The notes: generated by a model not told the origin, from the sequence alone. A stretch of 64,000 nt of DNA from Pirellulales bacterium (GCA_022448265.1 JAKVCC010000007.1:30791-94790), one strand, 5' to 3'; counted from the stretch's first letter, positions 9,897 to 19,393 are shown. A program made the numbers and translations.

Positions 9897-12107
9897 CTAG
9901 TCTTCTCCTACGGGCAACACAAAGCGGTAGTAGGTCCAGCGGCGGTCGCTACTACTTTGGAGTAGCTGCTCGTCGTCGAGCCACTGGCTACCCTTGGCTG
10001 AGACGCGGCACAACAGGATCGCCAAATCGTCTTGTTCCAGCAAATAACTCAGATCGATAAACGATTGGTAGCGGTCAAGCAATCCCGTGTAGCGACGCCC
10101 ATCGATAATATCATAAAACATCATCACTTTTACCAGCCTGGCTACATCGGTTTTGGCGCGCGAAAAAGGCACCGCCCCATCATCAGCTGTTTGGATTTGA
10201 CGTGCATCACCTGCCGTGGCATTGGTGAGCAAGGTCTTTGCCCGCCGCGGCAACTTGGATTCGTTGATCCGTGCCACAGCACCCCCTGGAATAGGCCCCA
10301 AATAGTAAGCGTACCTGTCATAGAGCAAGTGGCAATCTTCCAGCGCGAATGCCGAAGTGTTGGTGAACTGGCCCGTCAATTGCTCACTGTCGCGTACGAG
10401 CTTAGATTGCAAGTCGATGTCGCTGGTGGCCGACCAGCGAGCAGTAATCGTTTTGGTCGACCAAACCTGCACCGAAACGTCGCGCAGCGAATCCAACTCG
10501 GGTGCATAAGTGTAACCCGTATTGAACACAGTGGTCTGCTCGGCACCAGCCTGCATTCCACCCAGGGAATAGCCCGGCTTGCCGAGCCAGGCAAGGAGCT
10601 TTTCTGAATCGGCGGCAGGGCGTCCCAGGATTTCTGGCTCGAAGGTTAGATCGTACTGATGCACGCGAGGCGTAAAAACATGCGTCCACGCCGTTCCGCG
10701 CACCTGACCAGTTGTCGTATCGATATCTACGACCTCCACCTGATTGACGCGAAGTTGATCTCCTTTCATCCAGTTTCCGAACCAATAGGCTAAGGCCGAC
10801 GTGCCCAATACGATTAACGGAAACGTCAGCCAAGTGAGTGCGGGGCGCCTCAAAATCCTTTTGACGAAAAAATAATCGCCCGGCCCGATCAAGAGGATGT
10901 ACGCGGCGATGAGTCCCGTGACGACACCAAAAGAAATAACCTCGACTCCCACAAACTTCGTGTCGAGTGCATCGCGAAGCAGGGTTACCAAGTCGTTGGG
11001 GTACTCGCCCGCACGGGCAGTTTCAAACCCGCGTTGGGTACGGGACTCCAGCGAAACAAGGACCTTTTTAAAAAAAACGTCGCGGGCCGACCAATCGCTG
11101 AGCGGCGATCGATCCCAATCTAGACCAACAAAAATCAGTTCGCCAAGGCCCAGACGAGCCCGAACTGCCAGCGGCAAGCTCGAATCGCGACCCCCGGCAT
11201 CCAAAAGGATTTTTCCGCTAATATTTTCTAAACGGGACACGGCTAGTTGAAGCCGACGGTTACGAGTTACCGGCTGATCGACGCCGCAATAGCTTTCCAG
11301 CGCATCCGATCTGCGCAGCGCCAGCGTTTCGGAGTAAGTGCCGGGAATGAGTTTTTCTAAAGCGCCTCCCGGCGATAATAGCTCCTCGCCATGGGCGCCA
11401 CAGAATACGGCCAGACGACCGCCGCGGTTGACCCACGCACGTAGCGCCTCCAGTCGACTCGGACTCTGCAAAAGAGGACGGTAAAGTTCAGGCGCCGATG
11501 TGGTGAGCAATATCGCGTCGACGCCTTCGTAGCCAAACCAAGCGGTGGGCAATTCATCGGCCGTCTCGACGCCCAGCACGCGAATTCCAGATTCCTGACT
11601 ATCGTGGGCTCTCACCAGCTCTGTAAGGTCGAGTGGCGGACCGAATTGCAGCACGATTTTTTCGGCCGCCGACATTCCTCCTGCGACCATACCGGGCCCC
11701 GGCGAGGAACCTGCAAAAAAAGTTCGCTCACTTACTTGTTTGCCATCGGCGGTGAACTGAATCTTAATTGGGCTATTGGCCTGTCCAATGCGAACGAATA
11801 GCCGAGCTGTTGTCGTCTGGCCACGCTCAACACCCACCGAACGCGGCGAAACAACCGTGGTGGGCACACCGTCGCTGTCAGGAACGGTCACCGCCACGTG
11901 CCCCGTGTAGGCAAGCTGCTGGCCTTCCAACTCGACCGTAATAGGCGTCCAGCAGCCGAGTTTATAGACTCCGTGGAAACCGACCTGCACAGAACGGATG
12001 ACCGGATCGAGCAGCGGCTCGGCCCGTGCCTGGCCCGAGGTCATCGACCCCACGGACGCCACAAGGACGGCAACACGGAAAAATCGCACCACGACTGGCC
12101 GGATCAC
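9897..12107 (-). CDS. Large exported, membrane-anchored protein in an ABC locus
   Basis: A 736-residue protein with a signal peptide (cleavage near QARA, about residue 29). The first half is extracytoplasmic beta-rich sequence followed by a glutamine-amidotransferase-like stretch (DAILLTTSAPELYRPLL ... LRAWVNRGGRLAVFCG, about residues 195-245) of the kind seen in proteins that accompany ABC-2 exporters. Two membrane segments lie at about residues 390-450 (GLIAAYILLIGPGDYFFV and WLTFPLIVLGTSALAYWF), and the C-terminal third is again soluble. Its start overlaps the stop of the upstream MazG-like gene by four bases, so translation is probably coupled, and the ATPase gene follows 69 bases downstream. 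Role in transport is inferred from position. Confidence 0.8.
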   Translation of the reverse strand: MIRPVVVRFFRVAVLVASVGSMTSGQARAEPLLDPVIRSVQVGFHGVYKLGCWTPITVELEGQQLAYTGHVAVTVPDSDGVPTTVVSPRSVGVERGQTTTARLFVRIGQANSPIKIQFTADGKQVSERTFFAGSSPGPGMVAGGMSAAEKIVLQFGPPLDLTELVRAHDSQESGIRVLGVETADELPTAWFGYEGVDAILLTTSAPELYRPLLQSPSRLEALRAWVNRGGRLAVFCGAHGEELLSPGGALEKLIPGTYSETLALRRSDALESYCGVDQPVTRNRRLQLAVSRLENISGKILLDAGGRDSSLPLAVRARLGLGELIFVGLDWDRSPLSDWSARDVFFKKVLVSLESRTQRGFETARAGEYPNDLVTLLRDALDTKFVGVEVISFGVVTGLIAAYILLIGPGDYFFVKRILRRPALTWLTFPLIVLGTSALAYWFGNWMKGDQLRVNQVEVVDIDTTTGQVRGTAWTHVFTPRVHQYDLTFEPEILGRPAADSEKLLAWLGKPGYSLGGMQAGAEQTTVFNTGYTYAPELDSLRDVSVQVWSTKTITARWSATSDIDLQSKLVRDSEQLTGQFTNTSAFALEDCHLLYDRYAYYLGPIPGGAVARINESKLPRRAKTLLTNATAGDARQIQTADDGAVPFSRAKTDVARLVKVMMFYDIIDGRRYTGLLDRYQSFIDLSYLLEQDDLAILLCRVSAKGSQWLDDEQLLQSSSDRRWTYYRFVLPVGED

Positions 12108-12415
12108 GGTTTCTCCATGTCGTCACACGTGCAGGTGAATTTTCCACAACCGGGACAACCGGTCCCATACTTCTTGTGTACTGCCTCCGTTAAATCAATC
12201 TCCGCTACATTGGCAATCGTAGCCAGCCACGCAAGGACATCGGCAAACTCGGCTGACTGCTCCGCGGCGCTGCCTTCGCGCAGTGCGGCCGCTAGTTCAC
12301 CCACCTCCTCCATCAGCCACATAAAGGTGCCGTCGATACCGCGGGCAATGTCCTTTTCCGAGTACATCTCGCGGATCAACTGCTGGAATTGACGAAGGGT
12401 TGTCTCGGGAGGCAT
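12104..12415 (-). CDS. MazG-like nucleotide pyrophosphohydrolase family protein
   Basis: About 103 residues. The MazG-type helical core with the acidic EExGEL pattern is visible (MWLMEEVGELAAALREG) followed by the second acidic stretch EFADVLAWLATIANV, the Mg-binding layout of all-alpha NTP pyrophosphatases. The C-terminal tail has four cysteines (CPGCGKFTCTC), a possible zinc knuckle that is not part of the classic fold. ATG at 12415 is taken as start; an in-frame TTG lies two codons earlier. The gene's stop overlaps the start of the 736-residue membrane protein by four bases. Likely cleans up non-canonical or damaged NTPs; substrate unknown. Confidence 0.85.
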   Translation of the reverse strand: MPPETTLRQFQQLIREMYSEKDIARGIDGTFMWLMEEVGELAAALREGSAAEQSAEFADVLAWLATIANVAEIDLTEAVHKKYGTGCPGCGKFTCTCDDMEKP

Positions 12416-13017
12416 GGACAATCTTGGATTGCGGATGTTGCCCTGAGAGGGCTTGGCTCGGAATTTCGAAATACAGATTGCTGGATCTCGAGGCTTTTCC
12501 GAGCGGAATGTCTTGCTTCAGGATAGTCGGCCCGGTTCGGTGGAACCAGGGCTGGATTGAGGAGAAGCTGGGCTTAAACCAACTGGGCAGCCGTAGATTA
12601 GGAGTCAGACTGCCGAGGAAGCTGTCGATATGTGCGATAGCCTACGATAGAGGTCGATTGTGCGCAGGAAGCGGAGCGGTTTTGGCTCTCCGCAAGCTTC
12701 CGCCGAGGGATTGTCCCGGCGCACGGCTAGCAGCCCAGGATCCTGCCCCATCGGCTGACGAAAAAACGGTGTCGCAAGTCAAGTTTGAACAATACCGATG
12801 TTGTGTTAGATTGGATCGATCGTGCAGAGGATAGTGGCTGCCGGACCTTGATTTGGATTAAGTCTTTTCCAATTCTTGCATGAGTACCGCGCAGCTGTCC
12901 CGTATTTTTTTCTAGCCCCAAGCCTGCATCAAAAATATCGGCGGCCCGGTCCTGCAACCCTCTGCCCACCCCCACCTGGCACTAGATGCCCGTTTCTAGT
13001 CGTTTTCAAGACTCCTC
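12416..13017. other. Spacer of 0.6 kb, nothing recognised
   Basis: Divergent spacer between the MazG-like gene (minus) and the Rieske gene (plus). No RNA gene, remnant or clear repeat was seen; it must carry both promoters. Confidence 0.5.
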
Positions 13018-13371
13018 ATGTCCCACTTCGTCACCGTCGCAAAGGTTGGCTCCATCCCGTCAGGCCAGGGTGCAACTTTTCCTATTGGTGATCAGCTGGT
13101 CGCTGTTTTCAACCGCGACGGCGCATACTCGGCGATTGACGACCTTTGCCCTCATATGGGCGCGTCACTGGGAGCCGGACAACTCGACGAGGAGGGTAAG
13201 GTAACGTGTCCCTGGCATGCGTGGCGATTCGACGTATGCGACGGCACTTGGTGCGACAATCCGAGTCTGAAGATCCAAGCCTTCGAAGTACGCGTCGCGG
13301 GCGATGAAATTCAGGTGAAGATTCGTCCCAAGGATGAACGCGAAGGTAGGGACGAGGAACTTGCAGATTAG
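13018..13371 (+). CDS. Rieske-type [2Fe-2S] ferredoxin (NirD-like)
   Basis: A 117-residue soluble Rieske protein. The cluster ligands are Cys44-x-His46 (LCPHMGASL) and Cys64-x2-His67 (CPWHAWRFD), the standard spacing. No signal peptide or membrane segment, so it is cytoplasmic, unlike the respiratory Rieske subunit. The size matches small NirD-like or dioxygenase-ferredoxin proteins that pass electrons to a partner enzyme; no such partner lies beside it. The last 20 residues are strongly charged. Family certain, role open. Confidence 0.9.
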   Translation: MSHFVTVAKVGSIPSGQGATFPIGDQLVAVFNRDGAYSAIDDLCPHMGASLGAGQLDEEGKVTCPWHAWRFDVCDGTWCDNPSLKIQAFEVRVAGDEIQVKIRPKDEREGRDEELAD

Positions 13372-13421
13372 CGACTAGGCAACAGGGGCCGCGCTGCGGG
13401 CACTTAGAACGAGCCTCGCAC

Positions 13422-14408
13422 CTACGGTTTCGCGCCAGAATCACTCGCGCCCCCGCCCTCAGGCTGCCCAGCCTCGACACGCTCCAGACTTACTTTCTGC
13501 ACGATCTCCTGCTTAATCGGGTGATCCCCGGCGCTAATCTGCAAGGTCATGTACTGCTCAAGCGACGAGGATTGGAGCCGGCCTCGCGAACGATTGAAGA
13601 TAAATTCGCCCCTAGTCTTTTGGTCATCGACAAGCGTTTCCGCAGCCGTGGCATCCTTGCCGCTATTAAAACGAAACTCCAGGTTGGGCTTAAAAACTTC
13701 CAGTATGTCGCCATCCACCGTCCGAGACCCTTCATATGTGTACGTCATGCTGGTCGTCACCTTGCCGAGCTGTGTACTGGAGGTTTCGGACGTGGTAGTC
13801 CACCGATGGCCCGGAACGAGATTCTCTGGCTTGGGCAACGTAATCGACAATCGCTGAATTGCGATCTGGAGTCCGTCGCCCGTAATCGTCTCGCCCATGA
13901 ACTCGGCTCCTGGCAACCCAGCCAGGCTTTGCGTTATTTTCTCAGGAACATCAACCGAGGTGATCGCCCCCCGCGCGGTCATCTTCATGTTGAAGGGCAG
14001 TCCGATGAGGGCCTTCATGGTCGGAGCAACCATTGCGCCATACCCGACCGGCGCGTCTGCCGAGGCAGAGTCATAATCCATCTCCAACTCGCCCGGGGCT
14101 TGCATTTGCATTTGCACCCGCAGCACTTCATGCGTCAGGTCTGCCGCCCCGGCTTCGTCAATTGCAGTGATTTTCCAAACCGTGTCGATGGTTTGGTGCA
14201 TCCTTGCATTCATTTTGCCCACGGGCCCTAGATCCATAGCCGTCGTGGTAGCCTGCGTCAGTCGAAATTTATGCTCGTCACCAACTTCAAACTGCCAGCC
14301 AAGCGCATCGTCGGCGGCGCTGGCCTGCGTCACCCATCCCAAATTCATCCCTACGACACAACCCAACAGGGTCCAGCTCAACAAGACGCCAGATCGAGCT
14401 TGCAACAT
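13422..14408 (-). CDS. DUF6263-like secreted protein
   Basis: About 328 residues with a Sec signal peptide ending near TQASA. The mature part (DALGWQFEVGDEHKFRLTQ and on) is a beta-rich protein in which a quantity-like domain is repeated, resembling the DUF6263 group common in planctomycetes; the C-terminus is low-complexity Gly/Ser. The ATG at 14408 has a GGGAG site seven bases upstream and is preferred; a GTG at 14429 overlaps the stop of the upstream MBL-fold gene by four bases and could serve for coupled translation. It is the last gene of a run with pgi and the MBL-fold hydrolase. Function unknown. Confidence 0.75.
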   Translation of the reverse strand: MLQARSGVLLSWTLLGCVVGMNLGWVTQASAADDALGWQFEVGDEHKFRLTQATTTAMDLGPVGKMNARMHQTIDTVWKITAIDEAGAADLTHEVLRVQMQMQAPGELEMDYDSASADAPVGYGAMVAPTMKALIGLPFNMKMTARGAITSVDVPEKITQSLAGLPGAEFMGETITGDGLQIAIQRLSITLPKPENLVPGHRWTTTSETSSTQLGKVTTSMTYTYEGSRTVDGDILEVFKPNLEFRFNSGKDATAAETLVDDQKTRGEFIFNRSRGRLQSSSLEQYMTLQISAGDHPIKQEIVQKVSLERVEAGQPEGGGASDSGAKP

Positions 14409-14425
14409 GGCACTTCTCCCACGGT

Positions 14426-15115
14426 TCACAACAAAAACTTTTCGCCTGGCTCGAGTACGATCGGCTCTGCCGCCGTCTGCGCTCGCACGCCGTCAGCCCA
14501 CGCCTGCACATCCTGTTCGATGGGTGGCCAGGTCCCGTAGTGACAGGGCACGACACGTTCGGGGTTTAGGAACTTGATGGCATCAATCGAGTCGTCTGGG
14601 CCCATCGTAAACAAATCACCGATAGGCAACACGGCCAGTTTGAGGCCGCCCAGCCCAATCAGCTTCATGTCAAGATTTAGCGCTGTATCGCCGGCAAAGT
14701 AGGCGCGTCCCTCCGGCAGGCTCAAGTCGAAGCCGCCCGCCACTCCGCCATAGGTGCCGTCCGGCAAACTTGAACTATGCTGGGCACTGGTCATCTTGAC
14801 CCGGCCAAACGGCAAATGGCTGCTGCCCCCCGTGTTCATCGCCAGGATCTTCGTTTCGTCGACACCTTGGGTCTTCAGCCACTCGCCAATTTCGAAATTG
14901 GCGACGACCGTGGCCCCGGTACGCCCGGCGATTGCCGTTGCATCGGCCAAATGGTCGAAATGGGCATGCGTCAGCAGGATATACTCGGCGGCAATGTGCG
15001 CCGCCTTGACGGGTGCCGTCGGCGAATCGTCAAGAAACGGATCAATCACCAGGCGGTGATCACCAGTGTGTACGGCAAAACAGGAGTGGCCAAGCCAGGT
15101 AATTTCCGTCGACAT
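14426..15115 (-). CDS. Metal-dependent hydrolase, MBL fold (UPF0173)
   Basis: A 229-residue metallo-beta-lactamase-fold protein of the UlaG/UPF0173 type. The metal motif HxHxDH is clear at His50-Ala-His52-Phe-Asp54-His55, and the AGDTAL motif and C-terminal CHYGTWPP supply further ligands. No signal peptide, so cytosolic. It starts three bases after the end of pgi and ends overlapping the next gene's possible start, so the three genes are probably one operon. Substrate is unknown; relatives include lactonases and phosphodiesterases. Confidence 0.9.
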   Translation of the reverse strand: MSTEITWLGHSCFAVHTGDHRLVIDPFLDDSPTAPVKAAHIAAEYILLTHAHFDHLADATAIAGRTGATVVANFEIGEWLKTQGVDETKILAMNTGGSSHLPFGRVKMTSAQHSSSLPDGTYGGVAGGFDLSLPEGRAYFAGDTALNLDMKLIGLGGLKLAVLPIGDLFTMGPDDSIDAIKFLNPERVVPCHYGTWPPIEQDVQAWADGVRAQTAAEPIVLEPGEKFLL

Positions 15116-15118
15116 CCG

Positions 15119-16546
15119 TTACTGCCCCCGCAAGATGGCATTCATGTTTTTTTTGTAGGCCTCCACGCCGGGTTGCCCATAGGGATTGATGCCGATCAGA
15201 CGGCCTTCGAGTACCGTTGCGAGCATCAACATTTGCAACACCTGGCCCAACACATACTCGCTGAGGTTGGGAAGATGTAGTGTGGTCGTGGGACGGCCGT
15301 CGTCGTGGTAGGCCTGATTGGTACCGCGGGTGGCGGCGTCGAGGATGTCGGGCAGGCGCTTGTCGGCAAACTGGTTGAGCCCGTCTTGGTCCATTGCGCT
15401 GTGGCCCACCACGACCGGATCGCGGCGGTTCGAACCCACCGTGATGTTGGTGACAAGCTTGTCGCGTTTACCTTCTTGATGCTGTTGGCCACGTGAATGC
15501 AAGTCGCGCGTATTGACCACCGTCAGCGGCATTGCGCCGCGCTCTTGCTTGCCAAGACTCTCTGAAAGAAGCTGGTCGTACCACAACCCGACCGCTTCGA
15601 GTTGTTTGCCCCATGTCGAAAGCAGCCGCACATCGCAGCCCCGCCGCGTCTCCATCAGGTGGCAAATGCCCGTATAATCGAGTACCACATTTTCGCCAAC
15701 TGCGGCCGTGCGAAAATGTTCGTTCATAGCAGCCGCCCCTTCGAGCAACTGGATGATGTCGAGACCCATGATGGCCGCGGGCAACAGGCCCACGGCCGAC
15801 AAGACGGAGTATCGTCCGCCAACGCCATCGGGAACCTGGTAGATTTCTTCACACCCCAGAGCACTTGCCAGGTCAAACAACTTACCTGACGTGCCAGTTA
15901 CTGGCACGACCAAATCAGCCAGTCGCGGATCGCCCGCACCGCACGACCCGCGTAGCCGCTCAAGCAAGATTCTGAAAGCGGTCGCTGTTTCCAGTGTTCC
16001 ACCGCTCTTGCTAATAACGACGATCGCCCATCGCTGGCCCACATCAGACGCAACGTTTTCGCCCGCGCTGCCCTCCAATAAATCGAACAGCCCCTGTAGG
16101 AAGTCGTTGTCGAGGTTATTGCCTTCAAACGTGATCCGCGGGCGATGGGCCCGGGCCGCGCGCGGCAACTCGTTGTGGTACGGATGGCAGCACGCCTCCA
16201 TCAAGGCCCGCGCGCCCATGTACGAGCCGCCGATTCCGAGTACCACTGCGCGGTCAACTTCGCCAGCCAACCGGTCGGCAGTGGCCTGCAAACGCGCGAT
16301 CTCGCTGTCGGCACCATGCCGCTGATGTTCTCGCAGCAGACGGTCGGGAAGTTGATGAAATCCGGCATCCAGAGGCACTTTTGCGTCAGAAACTGGCCCA
16401 CCGGCGGCCCACAATCGGGCATCCTCAAGTACCTCAGCCCGGCATGACTCCAACTGCGGCGCCAGCTGGGCAAGATCGTCAGGTTCCAGGCCATACTCAG
16501 GCAACACAGCACCACTCGGATCGTAGGATATCAAATCAGAAGACAT
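15119..16546 (-). CDS. pgi: Glucose-6-phosphate isomerase
   Basis: Interconverts glucose 6-phosphate and fructose 6-phosphate in glycolysis. The 475-residue protein shows the family landmarks: GIGGSYMGARALMEA near residue 105, SKSGGTLET near residue 180, and the C-terminal NPYGQPGVEAYK with the catalytic Lys. Length fits the shorter bacterial type. It leads a three-gene minus-strand run with an MBL-fold hydrolase and a DUF6263-like gene; the functional link is not obvious. An archaeal-type phosphoglycerate mutase starts 300 bases away in the opposite direction, so two glycolytic genes share the spacer. Confidence 0.95.
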   Translation of the reverse strand: MSSDLISYDPSGAVLPEYGLEPDDLAQLAPQLESCRAEVLEDARLWAAGGPVSDAKVPLDAGFHQLPDRLLREHQRHGADSEIARLQATADRLAGEVDRAVVLGIGGSYMGARALMEACCHPYHNELPRAARAHRPRITFEGNNLDNDFLQGLFDLLEGSAGENVASDVGQRWAIVVISKSGGTLETATAFRILLERLRGSCGAGDPRLADLVVPVTGTSGKLFDLASALGCEEIYQVPDGVGGRYSVLSAVGLLPAAIMGLDIIQLLEGAAAMNEHFRTAAVGENVVLDYTGICHLMETRRGCDVRLLSTWGKQLEAVGLWYDQLLSESLGKQERGAMPLTVVNTRDLHSRGQQHQEGKRDKLVTNITVGSNRRDPVVVGHSAMDQDGLNQFADKRLPDILDAATRGTNQAYHDDGRPTTTLHLPNLSEYVLGQVLQMLMLATVLEGRLIGINPYGQPGVEAYKKNMNAILRGQ

Positions 16547-16842
16547 ATGTTGCGCAACTCCCGGCTGCGGGGTGAAAACTGACCTAAAGCCAACAATTCT
16601 ATCGCCAGGCCCTCAATTGCGTCAGGCCCTTGCGAGCAAACACCGGATCGCGACGATAGAAGGATTGTGGCCCACAGTCCAGAGTCTGGAGTCCAGAACC
16701 GAGAGGCAAGCCAAAATCGGCTTTTCCACGTGCCTCTAGACCCCAAACTCTAGATCGACAGCCCCACAGTCGACTTGTAACACTGTTATATGTGTGCCGA
16801 CCAACGCACACTCTGCTCTCCCCCTCAAGCTGAGTACTTCTC
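16547..16842. repeat. Divergent spacer with short inverted and repeated words
   Basis: Between pgi and the phosphoglycerate mutase. It contains AGTCCAGA-GTCTGGA-GTCCAGA at 16676-16697 and a CTAGA/TTTGGG word set near 16735-16755 (minus strand) that also occurs near 8788-8848 beside tRNA-Glu. These look like decayed intergenic repeats rather than genes. Confidence 0.4.
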
Positions 16843-18048
16843 ATGGACATGCACGATCTCACGCGACAACTCCAGGTCAACAACGGCTCGAAAATTGTCA
16901 TGCTCGTGGCCGATGGCTTGGGCGGGTTGCCACTAGAGCCCGGCGGGCAAACCGAGCTGGAGACTGCGTCCACTCCCCATCTGGATGCACTGGCGAAACA
17001 GGGTATTTGTGGCGGCAGCATTCCGGTCAAACCGGGCATCAGCCCCGGCAGCGGCCCCGGCCATCTTGGGCTATTTGGCTACGATCCGCTGGAATATCTC
17101 ATTGGCCGCGGCGCGCTGGAGGCCACGGGAATTGGCTTCGAGTTGCAAGAGGGCGACGTGGCCATCCGCTGCAATTTTTGTACGCTCGATGCTGACGGAA
17201 ATATTTCCGACCGTCGTGCAGGCCGAATTCCGACCGAGCAGAGCGGGCCCCTGGCAATCAAGCTCCGGCAGGTATCAATTGCTGGAGTCGAGGTTTTTGT
17301 GGAGCCTGTCAAAGAGCACCGCTTCGTTGTCGTCTTTCGTGGAAAGGGACTGGGCGGCAACGTGGCCGATACAGATCCGCAGGCGACAGGTATTCCGCCG
17401 TTGGCCCCACGAGCCACACATACCGACAGCGAAAAAACGGCCCAGGTTGCCGCTGAATTTGTCCGTCAGGCCCGCGAGCTATTGGCAGACGAGCCCCAAG
17501 CCAATTGCTGCACCCTCCGCGGCGTGTCGCCCAAGCCCAGTCCACCGAGCTATGAAGACGTCTACGGACTGCGGGCGGCTGCAATCGCTGTTTATCCGAT
17601 GTATAAGGGGCTTGCTCAACTTGTCGGCATGGACGTACTCGGCCAGGCGCAAACACTTGACGAGCAAATGGGTGTGCTTGAAAAGAACTGGCACAACTAC
17701 GACTTCTTCTTCATTCATTTCAAGTACACCGACAGCACAGGCGAAGACGGTAACTTTGACGCGAAGGTCGAGAAGACCGCCGAGGTCGATACTTGTGTGC
17801 CGCGGATTATGGCGCTCGATCCCGACGTATTTATTTGCACAGGCGATCACAGCACCCCCGCGATGCTAGCCAGCCATAGTTGGCATCCCGTGCCGACACT
17901 GATTTGGGCCAAGCATTGCCGCACAGACGCTTGCCAGTCGTTTGGCGAAACAGAATGCCTGCGGGGCGGCTTGGGGCAATTCGAGGCCAAGTACCTCATG
18001 CCGCTGGCGCTCGCCAATGCCGGAAGGCTGGCAAAGTTTGGGGCGTAG
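16843..18048 (+). CDS. apgM: 2,3-bisphosphoglycerate-independent phosphoglycerate mutase, archaeal type
   Basis: Interconverts 3- and 2-phosphoglycerate without a bisphosphoglycerate cofactor. The 401-residue protein belongs to the short alkaline-phosphatase-fold group: VADGLGGLP (metal Asp24), the catalytic serine region GSGPGHLGLFGYDP (Ser70), LIGRGALEATG, FIHFKYTDSTGEDGN and the C-terminal metal motif GDHSTPAM. The start at 16843 is used; an in-frame ATG two codons later is equally possible. The gene is divergent from pgi. Assignment is firm. Confidence 0.94.
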   Translation: MDMHDLTRQLQVNNGSKIVMLVADGLGGLPLEPGGQTELETASTPHLDALAKQGICGGSIPVKPGISPGSGPGHLGLFGYDPLEYLIGRGALEATGIGFELQEGDVAIRCNFCTLDADGNISDRRAGRIPTEQSGPLAIKLRQVSIAGVEVFVEPVKEHRFVVVFRGKGLGGNVADTDPQATGIPPLAPRATHTDSEKTAQVAAEFVRQARELLADEPQANCCTLRGVSPKPSPPSYEDVYGLRAAAIAVYPMYKGLAQLVGMDVLGQAQTLDEQMGVLEKNWHNYDFFFIHFKYTDSTGEDGNFDAKVEKTAEVDTCVPRIMALDPDVFICTGDHSTPAMLASHSWHPVPTLIWAKHCRTDACQSFGETECLRGGLGQFEAKYLMPLALANAGRLAKFGA

Positions 18049-18121
18049 CGAGTGTCGCTTTTGATCGCCGACAACATTTGCTACCCTCGACAAGCCTTGA
18101 GGCTGCCGTTTGCGCAAATCG

Positions 18122-19393
18122 CTATTTTTGTTCGGCAGCCTCCGCTACAGCTTCATCCGTTTTCGCTATAGCATCGCCTTCCTTGGCTGCTTCCTCGCCG
18201 CCTGGCTTCTTTTTCCCGTCCAGCACGTCAAGCTGCCCCTGGATCTCCTCCAGCCGCTTGTTGATGTCTTCGCTACGCTTCGTAGCCCGTTCAAACCCCA
18301 ACTTGGCCGCTTGCAGTTCGGTGGCTGCCTCTTTGATTTGCTCCTGCGTTTGCTCCAACTGCTTGGTAAGCCGCTTGCGCGCGACCACAGGATGGTCGAA
18401 ACCAAGATTCACCATCAACCCCGCCCGCTTTTCCTCCATCGCCCGCGCAACATCGTAGGAAACCTTCGTCTTCCATACATACAGTTTCTTCAATTGCTCC
18501 AAACCTTCGAGATGCTTAAGCCCGGCATCAGTGATTGCTGTGCCATAGACATTCAGATACCGCAAACTGGCCAAACCGCTCAGGTGCACCAAGCCGCTAT
18601 CGGTGACCGAAGAATTTTCGAGATGCAATTGCCTGAGGTTTTTCAGCTGCGACAACACGGCCAAGCCCTGATCCGATAGCTGAGATTTCGCCAGGTTGAG
18701 CGAGTAAACTTGCTCCGCCACTGCGGCCAAGGGTGCCACATCCGCATCGGTAGCCGACTCGCCACTCAAGGCGTAAGAAACTTGCAATAACGAACTACCA
18801 GCGTAAAGCACGGATACTTGAGCACCGGCTTCAGTCAATTTTTCGATGGCTCCGGGATCGGCTGAGGCTACCTCGGGAAGCGGCACCTCTTCCAGATTTG
18901 CTGCTTCCTCTCCGGAATGCCCATGACCATGCTCCTCGGCCTCCTGCGACGCCGACTGCTCGGACACAGTCGCATCGGACGCAGGTATTGCCACTAACGT
19001 GAATAGGGCTCCTTGCTCAATCCAAAGACGAATTACCTCCATCTCCTTTTCGGAAAGGGGGTCCGCTTTCTTGGGCATCCTTTTCTTGTGATCCTTGGGC
19101 AGGATGAGCCGACCATACAATTCGCTGTTGTCCGGGTCTCCCTCGACAATCAAATGTTCGTCTTCGGCAGCCTTTTTTTTGATGGCCTCCACGGTATGCA
19201 GCCGCAATTTTCCCAAACCTTTTTTCTTGCCATGGCATGCCGTGCAGTGCTCTTCAAATATAGGCACCACGTCCTTCGTAAAATCAATATCGGCGGCGTT
19301 CGATCGCTCGGCAACACACCAGAAGCCGGTAAGACACCAGAAGATGACCAGCTTTAAAAAAAACAGTTGCCGAAAATACAGCTGCCACCACAT
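18122..19393 (-). CDS. Exported cytochrome c / leucine-rich-repeat / coiled-coil protein
   Basis: A 423-residue chimera. A signal peptide (to about residue 34) leads into a PSD1-type cytochrome c domain with the haem motif CTACH (Cys50, Cys53, His54) and the usual LPKDHKKRMPKKADPLSE distal loop. A His/Glu-rich linker (EEHGHGHSGEEAANLEE, about residues 150-170) follows, then several leucine-rich repeats of the RI-like type (LRQLHLENSSVTDSGLVHL, LRYLNVYGTAITDAGLKHL; about 210-300), and finally a long charged coiled coil (about 330-400) with a low-complexity tail. The mix suggests a redox-active surface scaffold. Planctomycetes carry many PSD1 cytochromes, but their partners are unknown. It stands alone, convergent with apgM. 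Confidence 0.85.
   Translation of the reverse strand: MWWQLYFRQLFFLKLVIFWCLTGFWCVAERSNAADIDFTKDVVPIFEEHCTACHGKKKGLGKLRLHTVEAIKKKAAEDEHLIVEGDPDNSELYGRLILPKDHKKRMPKKADPLSEKEMEVIRLWIEQGALFTLVAIPASDATVSEQSASQEAEEHGHGHSGEEAANLEEVPLPEVASADPGAIEKLTEAGAQVSVLYAGSSLLQVSYALSGESATDADVAPLAAVAEQVYSLNLAKSQLSDQGLAVLSQLKNLRQLHLENSSVTDSGLVHLSGLASLRYLNVYGTAITDAGLKHLEGLEQLKKLYVWKTKVSYDVARAMEEKRAGLMVNLGFDHPVVARKRLTKQLEQTQEQIKEAATELQAAKLGFERATKRSEDINKRLEEIQGQLDVLDGKKKPGGEEAAKEGDAIAKTDEAVAEAAEQK

Noticed and set aside
12727..12975. Minus-strand open frame upstream of the Rieske gene
   Set aside because: Composition and start signals do not support a gene.
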